Shown: piece by piece, positions 1-8,644 of the stretch
Layout: every line of letters starts with the position of its first letter
Position numbering within the stretch: the stretch's first letter is position 1
Source: Gammaproteobacteria bacterium
GTDB taxonomy: Bacteria; Pseudomonadota; Gammaproteobacteria; Pseudomonadales; Cellvibrionaceae
Reading direction: 5' to 3'
Assembly (NCBI GenBank): GCA_004173475.1
Contig: SEBU01000001.1
Span: forward strand, 1,240,001 to 1,304,000
Length of the DNA: 64,000 bases
Made by a program: the position numbers and the translations under genes
Notes under the pieces: model-generated
The model's input: only the letters and a program-made list of their open reading frames with translations
What the model was told of the DNA's origin: nothing
The model's database searches: none

Positions 1-14
1 ATCCGGAGTTTTGT

Positions 15-3000
15 ATGTCTTCTATTGTTATCAATCCTGTCTCAACCAAAACAGTTTCCTCAGTCTGCCCTTATTGCGGTGTAGGCTGCGGCATGCTGTT
101 GGAAACGGATGGCAAGAAAATCCTCAAAGTTAGTGGCGATAAAAATCACCCCACCAATTTCGGACGCCTATGTACCAAGGGCCAAACCAGCGCCCAAGCC
201 TTGCGCGAATCTGGTCGAATGGAAGCGGCGTTTGTTCGTCCTGACCGCACTTCACAATCCGTACAAACGCCTATGGGCGATGCCATTAAAACTACCGCGA
301 AACGTTTGAAGGCAATTTTGGATGAGCACGGGCCAGATGCTCTTTCCTTTTATGTTTCTGGGCAGATGTCGATTGAATCCCAATACTTGGTGAACAAACT
401 CGCCAAGGGTTTTGTGCGCACCAACAATATCGAGTCCAACTCGCGTTTGTGTATGGCGAGTGCGGGCGCGGGTTATAAATTGTCACTCGGCTCCGATGCC
501 CCACCGGGCTCCTACCAAGATTTCGAACATACCGATTTATTCTTCGTGATTGGCGCCAACATGGCGGACTGCCATCCCATCCTTTATTTGCGCATGATGG
601 ATCGTATAAAAGCGGGCGCGAAGTTGATTGTGGTTGATCCTCGCCGCACGCTTACTGCAGAAAAATCCGATCTCTTTATGCACATCAAATCCGGCACCGA
701 CTTGGCGCTGCTCAACGGTTTGCTGCATCTACTTGTCGAAAACGGCCATACCGATCCCGAATTTATCGCCCAGTTCACCCAAGGTTGGGAGGCGATGCCG
801 GAATTTCTGGCTGACTACACGCCCGCTAAAGTCGCTGCGATTACCGGCATTCCTGAAGACGATATTCGTAAAGCTGCGAAGTTGATCGGCGAAGCCAAGA
901 ATTTTATGACCTGCTGGACCATGGGTTTAAACCAATCCACGCACGGTACCTGGAATACCAACGCCATCTGCAACCTGCATTTGGCCACCGGCAAGATTTG
1001 CTCACAAGGCAGCGGCCCCTTCTCGCTCACTGGCCAACCCAACGCCATGGGTGGTAGAGAAATGGGTTATATGGGGCCTGGCCTACCCGGCCAGCGCACC
1101 TTACTCGCGCAAACCGATCGCAACTTTATTGAAGATATGTGGGGACTTGAGCGAGGTAGCATCAGCATCAAGCTGGGCAAAGGCACGGTGGATATGTTCG
1201 AGCGCATGGCCGCTGGCGAGATTAAAGCCTGCTGGGTCATTTGCACCAACCCCGTTGCCAGTATTCCGAATCGCAAAATCGTGATCGATGGCTTACAAAA
1301 AGCTGAATTGGTCATCGCGCAAGACGCCTTCCTCGATACCGAAACCAATCGCTACGCCGACATCCTTTTACCCGGTGCACTTTGGGCAGAAGCCGAAGGG
1401 GTGATGATCAACTCCGAACGCAATTTGACTTTGATGCAAGAAGCCCTGCCACCACCCGGCGAAGCCATGGCGGACTGGGAAATCGTTGCCAAAGTTGCGT
1501 GCGAGATGGGATTTGCCGATGGCTTTAGCTTCAAATCCGCCGAAGAAGTTTTCGAAGAAATCAAACGCAGTTACAACCCAAAAACCGGCTACGACTTGCG
1601 TGGCGTAAGCTACAAGCGCCTACGTGAAAAATCCATTCAATGGCCCTGCGCCGATGAAGCTGCGAGCGACCGCAATCCGATTCGCTATCTGAATACCGGC
1701 ATCAACCAAACGTTGAAAATCCGCGAAGACGGCAGCCAACCCAAAATTCTATTTGCCACTGATTCCGGCAAAGCCAATTTCTTCGCCCGCCCCCACGTGG
1801 ACGCCGTGGAAATGCCCGATGGCGATTACCCGTTTATCTTGAACACTGGCCGCCTGCAACACCAATGGCACACCATGACCAAGACGGGCAAAATCGCTAC
1901 TCTGAACAAATTAAACCCCGCGCCTTTTGTGGAAGTTCATCCAGAAGACGCCGCCGAATTAGGCATTAAAACCAAAGACAAAGTAGAAGTGCGCTCGCGC
2001 CGTGGCTACGCCATATTGCCCGCCATAGTGACCGACCGCGTGCTGCCCGGCGCATGCTTCGCACCCTTTCACTGGAACGATATTTACGGCGAAAACCTAA
2101 CTATTAACGCGGTTACTAGCGATGCCGTTGATGCAATTTCGCAACAACCCGAATTAAAAGTGTGCGCCGTTACGCTCAAACGTGTTGAAGTCTTTGCGGA
2201 CGATTCGCAAACTCAACACGAAAGCTTAACGCACACGAGTGCCGCTCAAGCCAGCATGGCCTTTGCCGCCTTGAGCGAGGAAACCAGCATGACTTTGATT
2301 GACACTTTTGCCACCACACTCGGTTTAAAAGCCGTGGTTGCGCCCGAACTTTCGGTGGAAGAAAAAACTTTTTTAAGCGGCTTTATCGGCGGCCTAACTG
2401 CCAGCGCAAAACATATCAATGCTGTACCGACTCTGCCGGTTGATTGCCCCGTAAGCCCCGCAAACCGCATCTATGTAAATGGCCTGCTCGCTGGACTTTT
2501 TAGTCGCACGCTTCCTATAGGTGTAAGCGCCAATCAAGCGATTAACAAACCTACACTTAATATTTTGTGGGCATCGCAAACCGGCAACGCCGAAGCGCTC
2601 GCAGAAAAATTTGCAGATCAATTGCGTGAAAGCTGGACGATAAATCTGCAAGCCATGAACGATTACAGCGTAGAAAAACTCGCGCAGGATAAACACGCAA
2701 TTTTTATTACCAGCACCTTCGGCGATGGAGATGCACCGGACACCGGCGGCGATTTCTGGGGACAACTCAGCGGCGATTCCGCACCACAACTCGCGCAGTT
2801 AGATTTCGCACTGCTCGCACTGGGCGATTCCAATTACGACCAATTCTGCGGCCACGGCAAAAAATTATTTGCCCGCCTGCAAGCGCTAGGCGCAAAACCG
2901 CTCACTGAACGCGTGGATTGCGATACGGATTTTGAAACACCTTCGAACGAATGGTTTGCTAAGCTGAGTGAATCACTCAAAGCCCATTTGCCGACCGAGA

Positions 3001-4199
3001 AGTCATCCAGTATGACCATCACCCCAAGTACCACCAGCGCGAAAAAAGCCGAAGGCGGTTTCACCAAAACCAATCCGTATCTATCGCGCTTGGTGATCAA
3101 TACTCGCTTAAACACTGGCAGCGAAACAAAAGACACTCGTCAGTTTGGTTTTGATCTAGGCGCACTCGGTAACAAAGAAGGCGGACTGAGTTACGAAGCT
3201 GGTGACGCGCTTGGTGTGTGGCCACAAAATTGCCCGGACCTTATTAATGAATTAGTAATCGCGCTCAACGTAAACCGCGAAGCACCAGTCATTGTGGATG
3301 CCAACGAGAAACCATTGCGCGAAGCACTGCAACACAATTTTGAAATTTGTCGCCCGAGTAACGAAGCCTTGCAATTTATTGCACAGAGATCCGGCAATAA
3401 AGAATTAACCGCACTGTTGCAGCCGGATAAAAAAGCCGACTTACAAAACTGGCTCTACGGTCGTCAACTAGTCGATGTAATTCACGAATTCCCCATTCGC
3501 TGCAGCGTGGATGAATTCATGCCACTACTAAAACGCATTCAACCGCGGTTGTATTCTATTGCATCCAGTGCAAAAGAATACGCACAACAAGTTCATCTCA
3601 CCGTATCAGCAGTGCGTTACGAAAGATTCTTTAACGGAAAAAAAATTCGCAAAGGCGTTAGCTCAACATTTTTGGCAGATCGCGCTGACGGTGTAGATAT
3701 TTCGATTTTTATTCAAGCCAATAAAAACTTCCGCGTACCCGCTGACGGAAACCTGCCGATTATGATGGTCGGCCCAGGCACTGGCGTTGCACCTTTCCGT
3801 GGTTTCTTACAAGAGCGTAGAGCGCGTGGCGATACTGGTAAAAACTGGTTATTCTTCGGAGAACAACACGCTGCAACTGATTTTTATTACAAAGATGAAT
3901 TGGAAGAATTCCAAAAGCAAGGCGTACTCACCGAATTAAATCTTGCCTTTTCCCGTGATCAACAACAAAAGATTTATGTGCAAGATCGCATGCGTGAAAA
4001 CGGTGAGAAAATCTGGCATTGGATTAATGATGAAGGTGGCTACTTTTACGTTTGCGGCGACGCAACAAGAATGGCAAAAGACGTAGACAACACTTTGCGA
4101 GACATCATCCAAAAATACGGCAAATTTGACGAAGCTGAAACCGCAAACTATATGCGTAAATTAAATATGGATAAGCGCTACGTACGAGATGTTTATTAA
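15..4199 (+). CDS. nasA: Assimilatory nitrate reductase fused to CysJ-like flavoprotein reductase
   Basis: Predicted cytoplasmic enzyme reducing nitrate to nitrite with electrons from NAD(P)H delivered by its own flavoprotein half. Residues 1 to about 745 are a molybdopterin-bis-MGD oxidoreductase: a 4Fe-4S motif (C18, C21, C25, C53) and the NasA/NarB-type body, including a GQPNAMGGRE stretch. From about residue 760 the sequence follows sulfite reductase flavoprotein alpha (CysJ): a short N-terminal CysJ segment, a flavodoxin domain from about 848 (WASQTGNAE), an FAD motif RLYSIASS near 1177, an NADPH motif GPGTGVAPF near 1252 and a C-terminal VCGDATRMAKDV. At 1394 residues it is about the sum of both families. 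A Shine-Dalgarno-like CCGGAG precedes the ATG. Stand-alone NasA normally depends on a separate electron donor; fused forms are annotated in some gammaproteobacteria. Nitrite reductase genes may lie upstream, outside the window. Confidence 0.93.
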   Translation: MSSIVINPVSTKTVSSVCPYCGVGCGMLLETDGKKILKVSGDKNHPTNFGRLCTKGQTSAQALRESGRMEAAFVRPDRTSQSVQTPMGDAIKTTAKRLKAILDEHGPDALSFYVSGQMSIESQYLVNKLAKGFVRTNNIESNSRLCMASAGAGYKLSLGSDAPPGSYQDFEHTDLFFVIGANMADCHPILYLRMMDRIKAGAKLIVVDPRRTLTAEKSDLFMHIKSGTDLALLNGLLHLLVENGHTDPEFIAQFTQGWEAMPEFLADYTPAKVAAITGIPEDDIRKAAKLIGEAKNFMTCWTMGLNQSTHGTWNTNAICNLHLATGKICSQGSGPFSLTGQPNAMGGREMGYMGPGLPGQRTLLAQTDRNFIEDMWGLERGSISIKLGKGTVDMFERMAAGEIKACWVICTNPVASIPNRKIVIDGLQKAELVIAQDAFLDTETNRYADILLPGALWAEAEGVMINSERNLTLMQEALPPPGEAMADWEIVAKVACEMGFADGFSFKSAEEVFEEIKRSYNPKTGYDLRGVSYKRLREKSIQWPCADEAASDRNPIRYLNTGINQTLKIREDGSQPKILFATDSGKANFFARPHVDAVEMPDGDYPFILNTGRLQHQWHTMTKTGKIATLNKLNPAPFVEVHPEDAAELGIKTKDKVEVRSRRGYAILPAIVTDRVLPGACFAPFHWNDIYGENLTINAVTSDAVDAISQQPELKVCAVTLKRVEVFADDSQTQHESLTHTSAAQASMAFAALSEETSMTLIDTFATTLGLKAVVAPELSVEEKTFLSGFIGGLTASAKHINAVPTLPVDCPVSPANRIYVNGLLAGLFSRTLPIGVSANQAINKPTLNILWASQTGNAEALAEKFADQLRESWTINLQAMNDYSVEKLAQDKHAIFITSTFGDGDAPDTGGDFWGQLSGDSAPQLAQLDFALLALGDSNYDQFCGHGKKLFARLQALGAKPLTERVDCDTDFETPSNEWFAKLSESLKAHLPTEKSSSMTITPSTTSAKKAEGGFTKTNPYLSRLVINTRLNTGSETKDTRQFGFDLGALGNKEGGLSYEAGDALGVWPQNCPDLINELVIALNVNREAPVIVDANEKPLREALQHNFEICRPSNEALQFIAQRSGNKELTALLQPDKKADLQNWLYGRQLVDVIHEFPIRCSVDEFMPLLKRIQPRLYSIASSAKEYAQQVHLTVSAVRYERFFNGKKIRKGVSSTFLADRADGVDISIFIQANKNFRVPADGNLPIMMVGPGTGVAPFRGFLQERRARGDTGKNWLFFGEQHAATDFYYKDELEEFQKQGVLTELNLAFSRDQQQKIYVQDRMRENGEKIWHWINDEGGYFYVCGDATRMAKDVDNTLRDIIQKYGKFDEAETANYMRKLNMDKRYVRDVY

Positions 4200-4249
4200 T
4201 AAAAAAGCCCTCAAAATATGCGAGCCTTTTAGTGGATATCAAAAAATTA

Positions 4250-5488
4250 TTACGATGATGCAACCTCTTCCGATTTTTGAGGCAAGTTCACCGCAAGAAT
4301 GCGTTCAAGGAATCTTGCTAAAGCGCTCGGCTCTTCATTTTTAACGGCCGCCTCATCTGCCATCTTCCTCGTCAAATCCAGAAGTAATTTATGCGAATCA
4401 GCAAATTCTCCTGCAACATTCAAGCTAGACAAAACATCTTTAATAAAATCCCCCACCGGTGCTAATTGGTTTGCCAAGCTTGGAGCTTGCTCACCATCCG
4501 GCGCGAAAGCACCGTAACTCTCAGCAACTATCTGAATTTGAACTTGCGATAAATTGAGTGCGTAACTCGCGATTTGTTGATCGTCGTAACCGAGCGCCAC
4601 CGCTTTATCAAAAACGGTATCCAAATTACCGGCGTAAAATTGTCCCGCCAGTTTATCGACCCGTCCCAGTAGTTCATTGATCGCTTTTAATTCGCTTTCA
4701 TTTAAGTCGCCCTCTATAGCCAACTCAAAACTGCTCGCAGAACTTTGGCTTCCGTTAACAGAAACACCATTTTTATCTTGCGCAGCTGCGACACTCACCC
4801 CCAAACTTGAAGATGCACGGATACTGACCTTATCCCCTTCTTTGGTTATCAAATCGAATTTAAAATCACGTGCTTCAGCGTATTCATATATACCCTGCTG
4901 CACTGCAATATTATTGATTTGCGATGGAGCTTTTATTGCGGGTGCCTCGGATGATTTTTGAGGCGAAGGAGCTGGCGGATTACCAGCGTCTTTAATAAAT
5001 TGTGAACGGAGCTCATCCACACCACCTAAGACTTTTTTGTAAGTTTCACCTATATCCGCTTCCACCTCAGGTGACAGCATACTTAACGCTTTCAATTTTT
5101 CTGCTGCTTCCGCAAATCCTTTTTTAAAACCTTCAAGCCCGGCCTCTAATCGTGATTGCAATTGTTCCTGGGTTGCGCCTTCAGCTACATCCATTTTCAA
5201 GCGACGCTCAATAAAGCCTAATATTGTGTCGGCCGCTTTACTTGCAGTCATCGGCTCTTGATCAACACGTCCAGTGGAAGCTACGGCATCTTTACCGGCA
5301 ATTTTTTCATAAGCCTGACTAAGCGTACGTGTCACCAATTTCAATGCTGATTGGCGCTTATCATTTTCGGGTGTCGCCTCACTGGGTAAATTTGGGGAGG
5401 ACGATTTTAATTGTGGGTGGGCTTGATCTTGTTTGATCAACAGTGAGGATGGAGAAACTGCACCAGAATTAATTGAAGAAAGAGTCAT
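4250..5488 (-). CDS. DUF5610-like protein, probably flagellar regulon member
   Basis: A 412-residue protein without signal peptide or membrane segment. The N-terminal 75 residues are Ser/Pro/Gln-rich and look disordered. Residues about 85-160 form a charged helical region (GFIERRLKMDVAEG, then EGFKKGFAEAAEKLKAL) resembling the DUF5610 family. A middle beta-rich stretch and a helical C-terminus follow. The function of the family is not known to me. The ATG is 50 nt downstream of a good match to a sigma-28 (FliA) promoter, so I infer expression with late flagellar or motility genes. The gene is convergent with the nitrate reductase gene and only about 50 bp from it. The domain assignment is by eye. 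Confidence 0.7.
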   Translation of the reverse strand: MTLSSINSGAVSPSSLLIKQDQAHPQLKSSSPNLPSEATPENDKRQSALKLVTRTLSQAYEKIAGKDAVASTGRVDQEPMTASKAADTILGFIERRLKMDVAEGATQEQLQSRLEAGLEGFKKGFAEAAEKLKALSMLSPEVEADIGETYKKVLGGVDELRSQFIKDAGNPPAPSPQKSSEAPAIKAPSQINNIAVQQGIYEYAEARDFKFDLITKEGDKVSIRASSSLGVSVAAAQDKNGVSVNGSQSSASSFELAIEGDLNESELKAINELLGRVDKLAGQFYAGNLDTVFDKAVALGYDDQQIASYALNLSQVQIQIVAESYGAFAPDGEQAPSLANQLAPVGDFIKDVLSSLNVAGEFADSHKLLLDLTRKMADEAAVKNEEPSALARFLERILAVNLPQKSEEVASS

Positions 5489-5537
5489 AGGGCACCCGGC
5501 CGAAGGGAAGTATAAAAGTGGGATCTCGCTATATCCG

Positions 5538-5564
5538 ACATCGGCCGATTTCGTTAAAACTAAA
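5538..5564 (-). promoter_or_regulatory. FliA (sigma-28)-like promoter
   Basis: Read on the minus strand: TTTAGTTT (5564-5557), an 11-nt spacer, then GCCGATGT (5545-5538). The sigma-28 consensus is TAAAGTTT-N11-GCCGATAA, so each half matches 6 of 8 with the exact spacing. It points to the DUF5610-like gene, with a predicted 5' leader of about 40 nt. Confidence 0.6.
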
Positions 5565-5671
5565 AGACTTTTTTGTAGCGTTTAGCAGGCTATATATAAC
5601 CAAAACAAAATAACTCTACTAATGGTCCCGTTTTATCCAGCATTTAAAAGGATACGAAAAACGGAATTCGG

Positions 5672-6862
5672 TTATCGTTTTTGGATACCAAAAAATATGG
5701 GTAAAACGGGAAGGCGCCTGATGATTTCAAATAAAAGAATGCACCCGATTGCGACAACCAGAATAATCAATAGCGGCTCCAGCGTTGCGCCCAACTTTTT
5801 CGGCACCAGAAAATAAGCCACCGAAATAATCAACGTCTGATGCACTATATAAAAACAATAAACTCCACGATTCAAATAACGTAGGCTTGGGTTACTTTCG
5901 CGAAACCAATATTGCGCCCAAGCGATGAGCGCTAGAATCCAGAACCATCCATTTGCCGTCCAGAATAAACGTTTAATTATTTTTGCCACAGGCCCATCGC
6001 CTAATGTGCCACCATTAAATGAAAATAAGATGTAGCTGAAAGTGCAGATCGCTATCACTAAAAATTGCCATCTTAAATGTACAAAACTACGCCAAAGTGA
6101 AGGCATTCTTACCAACGCAAATCCAATTAAAAATACAAGCAGCGATCGCGCATGGTTAAACCAGTCATGTACGAAGTTGAGGGTGACCGGGTTCTTTTCA
6201 TCGAGCCAGGCGCCTAAAAAATAAGAGATCGCAATCGGTACGACCACCACTGCCAAAATCCCTATATTTTTCTCAACCGCCTGCCAGAAAGGCATGAGCG
6301 ACCTTGCAGTTAGCATTGGATAAAAAAGACCGACAACCAAACTGTAGGCCAAGAGATAAGGCAAAAACCAAAGGTGGTTCCAGGTTAATTGGATTGAGCC
6401 CATGGTTTTATTATTAGCAAATTCGGTGCTGGATTGATCCAAATAGGCATACCAGAAGTGCCAATAATTCGGGCAATCAATAAAGCCTTTGCTGTTAACT
6501 TCCACATACACTTGCGGCACTACAACAACTAACATGCCGAACACGAGAGGTAAGGCCAACACCAATATACGCTTCGCCATAAATCGCCACGGCGATTCAT
6601 TAGCTAACATGTAGGAAACTGCAGCACCGCTGATCAAAAATAAAAGCGACATGCGCCATTGGTTCGACCACAACATAATGTTGGTGAGAAATTTACTACT
6701 GTAAGAACTTTTGTAATGCCATCCCCAATTTTCAGCGTAAAGCATTCCCACGTGATAAAGGATCAGCAAACCGAAAACGAGAACTCTCAGCCAATCCAAC
6801 TCCACCAAACGGGGAGAAGAAATTTTTTGAGGGTACGAGACATGTGTAATTAATTGAGTCAT
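5672..6862 (-). CDS. Membrane acyltransferase (acyltransferase 3 / OafA-MdoC-like)
   Basis: Polytopic inner-membrane protein of 396 residues with about ten hydrophobic segments. It opens with the acyltransferase-3 signature LDWLRVLVF followed by LYHVGM, where H37 is the likely catalytic histidine. Family members move acetyl, succinyl or other acyl groups onto glycans (for example OafA on O-antigen, MdoC on periplasmic glucans); the substrate here cannot be read from sequence. A Shine-Dalgarno GGAAGTAAG lies just before the ATG. It is divergent from a LytTR regulator gene across about 160 bp, an arrangement that suggests the regulator controls it. The 396-residue length is normal for the family. 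Confidence 0.85.
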   Translation of the reverse strand: MTQLITHVSYPQKISSPRLVELDWLRVLVFGLLILYHVGMLYAENWGWHYKSSYSSKFLTNIMLWSNQWRMSLLFLISGAAVSYMLANESPWRFMAKRILVLALPLVFGMLVVVVPQVYVEVNSKGFIDCPNYWHFWYAYLDQSSTEFANNKTMGSIQLTWNHLWFLPYLLAYSLVVGLFYPMLTARSLMPFWQAVEKNIGILAVVVVPIAISYFLGAWLDEKNPVTLNFVHDWFNHARSLLVFLIGFALVRMPSLWRSFVHLRWQFLVIAICTFSYILFSFNGGTLGDGPVAKIIKRLFWTANGWFWILALIAWAQYWFRESNPSLRYLNRGVYCFYIVHQTLIISVAYFLVPKKLGATLEPLLIILVVAIGCILLFEIIRRLPVLPIFFGIQKR

Positions 6863-6873
6863 AACTTACTTCC

Positions 6874-6894
6874 AGCGGTTAATCTAAGCGGCTA
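6874..6894. repeat. AGCGGYTA direct repeat in the acyltransferase/LytTR intergenic region
   Basis: AGCGGTTA (6874-6881) and AGCGGCTA (6887-6894) are near-identical 8-mers with 13 bp between starts. They lie between the divergent acyltransferase and LytTR genes. LytTR proteins bind short direct repeats, so this is a possible site, but it is very close to the acyltransferase start and could be chance. Confidence 0.25.
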
Positions 6895-7021
6895 TGCTAG
6901 AAGAAGCTCATCAAATAATTCGGTGCTAAGTGATTGTTCTACTTAAATATGTGATAAACGGAAGCCCGCTGTGATGAAATAAAGTTACTTCGGCGATACC
7001 GCAAAATTACCGGGAAAATTA

Positions 7022-7891
7022 ATGACCAACGCTTCTCAAAAATACGTCCACCATTTTTTAAAACATCCATATCTTTGGACAACTGCGCTCACGGTCGGAT
7101 GGTTTGCCATCAATATTGTCGTGCTTGCGACCACTACCATCATGGAGCTTTCACGCACAAACCAAAGCGTTCAAATATGGCAACCTTTTTGTTGGGAAAT
7201 ATCTAGCCAGATAATAATTTTATTGTTAATTCCGGTAGGTATTTTTGTCAGCGATCGCTGGCTCGCCACCCTGGGTTTTAAAATGCGTATGACGATGCAT
7301 TTAATTCTCACAATTCCCTTTTCAGCAATTCATGTAGCAGGCATGGTTGGCATACGTCAGCTGTGGTATCACCTCATGGGAGTCCACTACAGTTTTGGAA
7401 ACTTCCCAGTGGGGTTTTTATATGAATATCGCAAAGATGCACAAACATATCTGACCATTGGACTCGCTATATTGGGTTACCGTTTCATCGTTAGACGCTT
7501 GCGAGGCGAAGCTAGTTATTTAACGAACAGCGAAGAAAATGAGAATCCTGAACCAGGCATTCATCCTGAACGATTGCTTATAAAAAAATTGGGGCGAGAG
7601 TTTCTTATCCAGACCCGCGACATCGAATGGATTGAAGCATCAGGCAATTATGCGAATTTACATATAAAGGACAGCGTGTATCCCATGCGTATAACAATGG
7701 ATAAACTGGAAAAACTTTTACCCTCAAACTTCGTCCGCATCCATCGCTCCACAATTGTTAACCTGGAAAAAGTTCAAGAAGTAGAATCGCTTGATTCCGG
7801 CGATCATCAAGTAACATTGCATAACAAAAAAACGCTTACGCTCTCACGCCGCTATAGAGAAGAGTTTAAAAATCTGTTGCGACCGTCTTGA
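7022..7891 (+). CDS. Membrane-anchored LytTR-family transcriptional regulator
   Basis: A 289-residue protein with an N-terminal membrane part of about four helices (roughly residues 17-37, 57-77, 88-108, 134-150) and a C-terminal LytTR DNA-binding domain (about 185-288). The LytTR features are RLLIKKLGREFLI, DIEWIEASGNYANL and the FVRIHRSTIVNL signature. There is no receiver domain, so it is not a classical response regulator; such proteins probably sense in the membrane and bind DNA directly. The ATG was chosen because it opens the first hydrophobic segment after a short charged stretch. It is divergent from the acyltransferase gene, its most likely target. The signal sensed is unknown. Confidence 0.88.
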   Translation: MTNASQKYVHHFLKHPYLWTTALTVGWFAINIVVLATTTIMELSRTNQSVQIWQPFCWEISSQIIILLLIPVGIFVSDRWLATLGFKMRMTMHLILTIPFSAIHVAGMVGIRQLWYHLMGVHYSFGNFPVGFLYEYRKDAQTYLTIGLAILGYRFIVRRLRGEASYLTNSEENENPEPGIHPERLLIKKLGREFLIQTRDIEWIEASGNYANLHIKDSVYPMRITMDKLEKLLPSNFVRIHRSTIVNLEKVQEVESLDSGDHQVTLHNKKTLTLSRRYREEFKNLLRPS

Positions 7892-8644
7892 TAAGGTTGG
7901 GCCTCGCTCCCCTATTAATTCAATAAATTCACTCAATAAACAATTGTGCTGTTCGAACGACTTAATTTCGCATTTATGTTTATCTCTCTGCGGAATAAAA
8001 AGCTGAGCGCGGACCGCGGCCCAGCTGAACAAACATGAGTCAATCGGGCACAAATCAACCTAAATCATGCGTTCCACCGCTTACTTTTTGACCAATACTG
8101 CACCCATCTTCTCTCGACTATATATCTCTTTATGTCAACGCTGAAAAATGACTACTTCCTGCCGACTTGGCACAGTAAATATCCTGAAAACCTGTCTAAA
8201 AGGCCTTCATATTTAAAAAAATATGTGGGATATTACCTGCGCACGAAATATTGCCTTATTACTTATTTTTTTTTAACGGCTAACTTTGCCCTTTATATGA
8301 TTGACACTAGCGCTAACGTTAATGTATTAATGACATTCTCGAACAATACGTTGTAGTGTTATAACAGTTTATGTATACGCTGATTAATAAGTTTTTCATG
8401 GAGAACCCCGCTTAATGATTAATCCCATCATCAGTGTCAACAAAATGAGTCAACTAATAAAAGAAGACTTATCAAGAACTTTGGGTAACTGCTGAAAAAG
8501 CAGATGTCCAGATAGCTGATACTAGTGTGTTAAAAGCCCAAATGTATCAGTGTTTAAAATTGGCCGCTAAATCCATGGCCAGCAGGAAACGTTAAAACCA
8601 CAAACAAACGCTTATCTAATAACAATTACTGGAGGCATAGTCTT
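7892..8644. other. Long intergenic region and 5' leader of the TonB-dependent receptor
   Basis: About 750 bp without a convincing gene. A 74-codon frame at 8132-8356 lacks a ribosome binding site and recognisable features. The region holds a promoter candidate at 8301-8330. If that promoter is used, the receptor mRNA carries a leader of roughly 300 nt. A 26-codon frame with ATG at 8414 lies in the leader, but I cannot show that it is translated. Confidence 0.5.
8301..8330 (+). promoter_or_regulatory. Sigma-70-type promoter with operator-like palindrome upstream of TonB receptor
   Basis: TTGACA (8301-8306), an 18-nt spacer, then TATTAA (8325-8330). The spacer contains the perfect 8-bp palindrome TAGCGCTA (8308-8315) and then AACGTT. 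A palindrome with a central CG inside the spacer would fit repression by a LacI-family sugar regulator, but none is encoded nearby. Confidence 0.4.

Noticed and set aside
8132-8356. A 74-codon frame upstream of the TonB receptor
   Set aside because: It has no ribosome binding site and an atypical composition with no recognisable feature. It overlaps the likely receptor promoter at 8301-8330.
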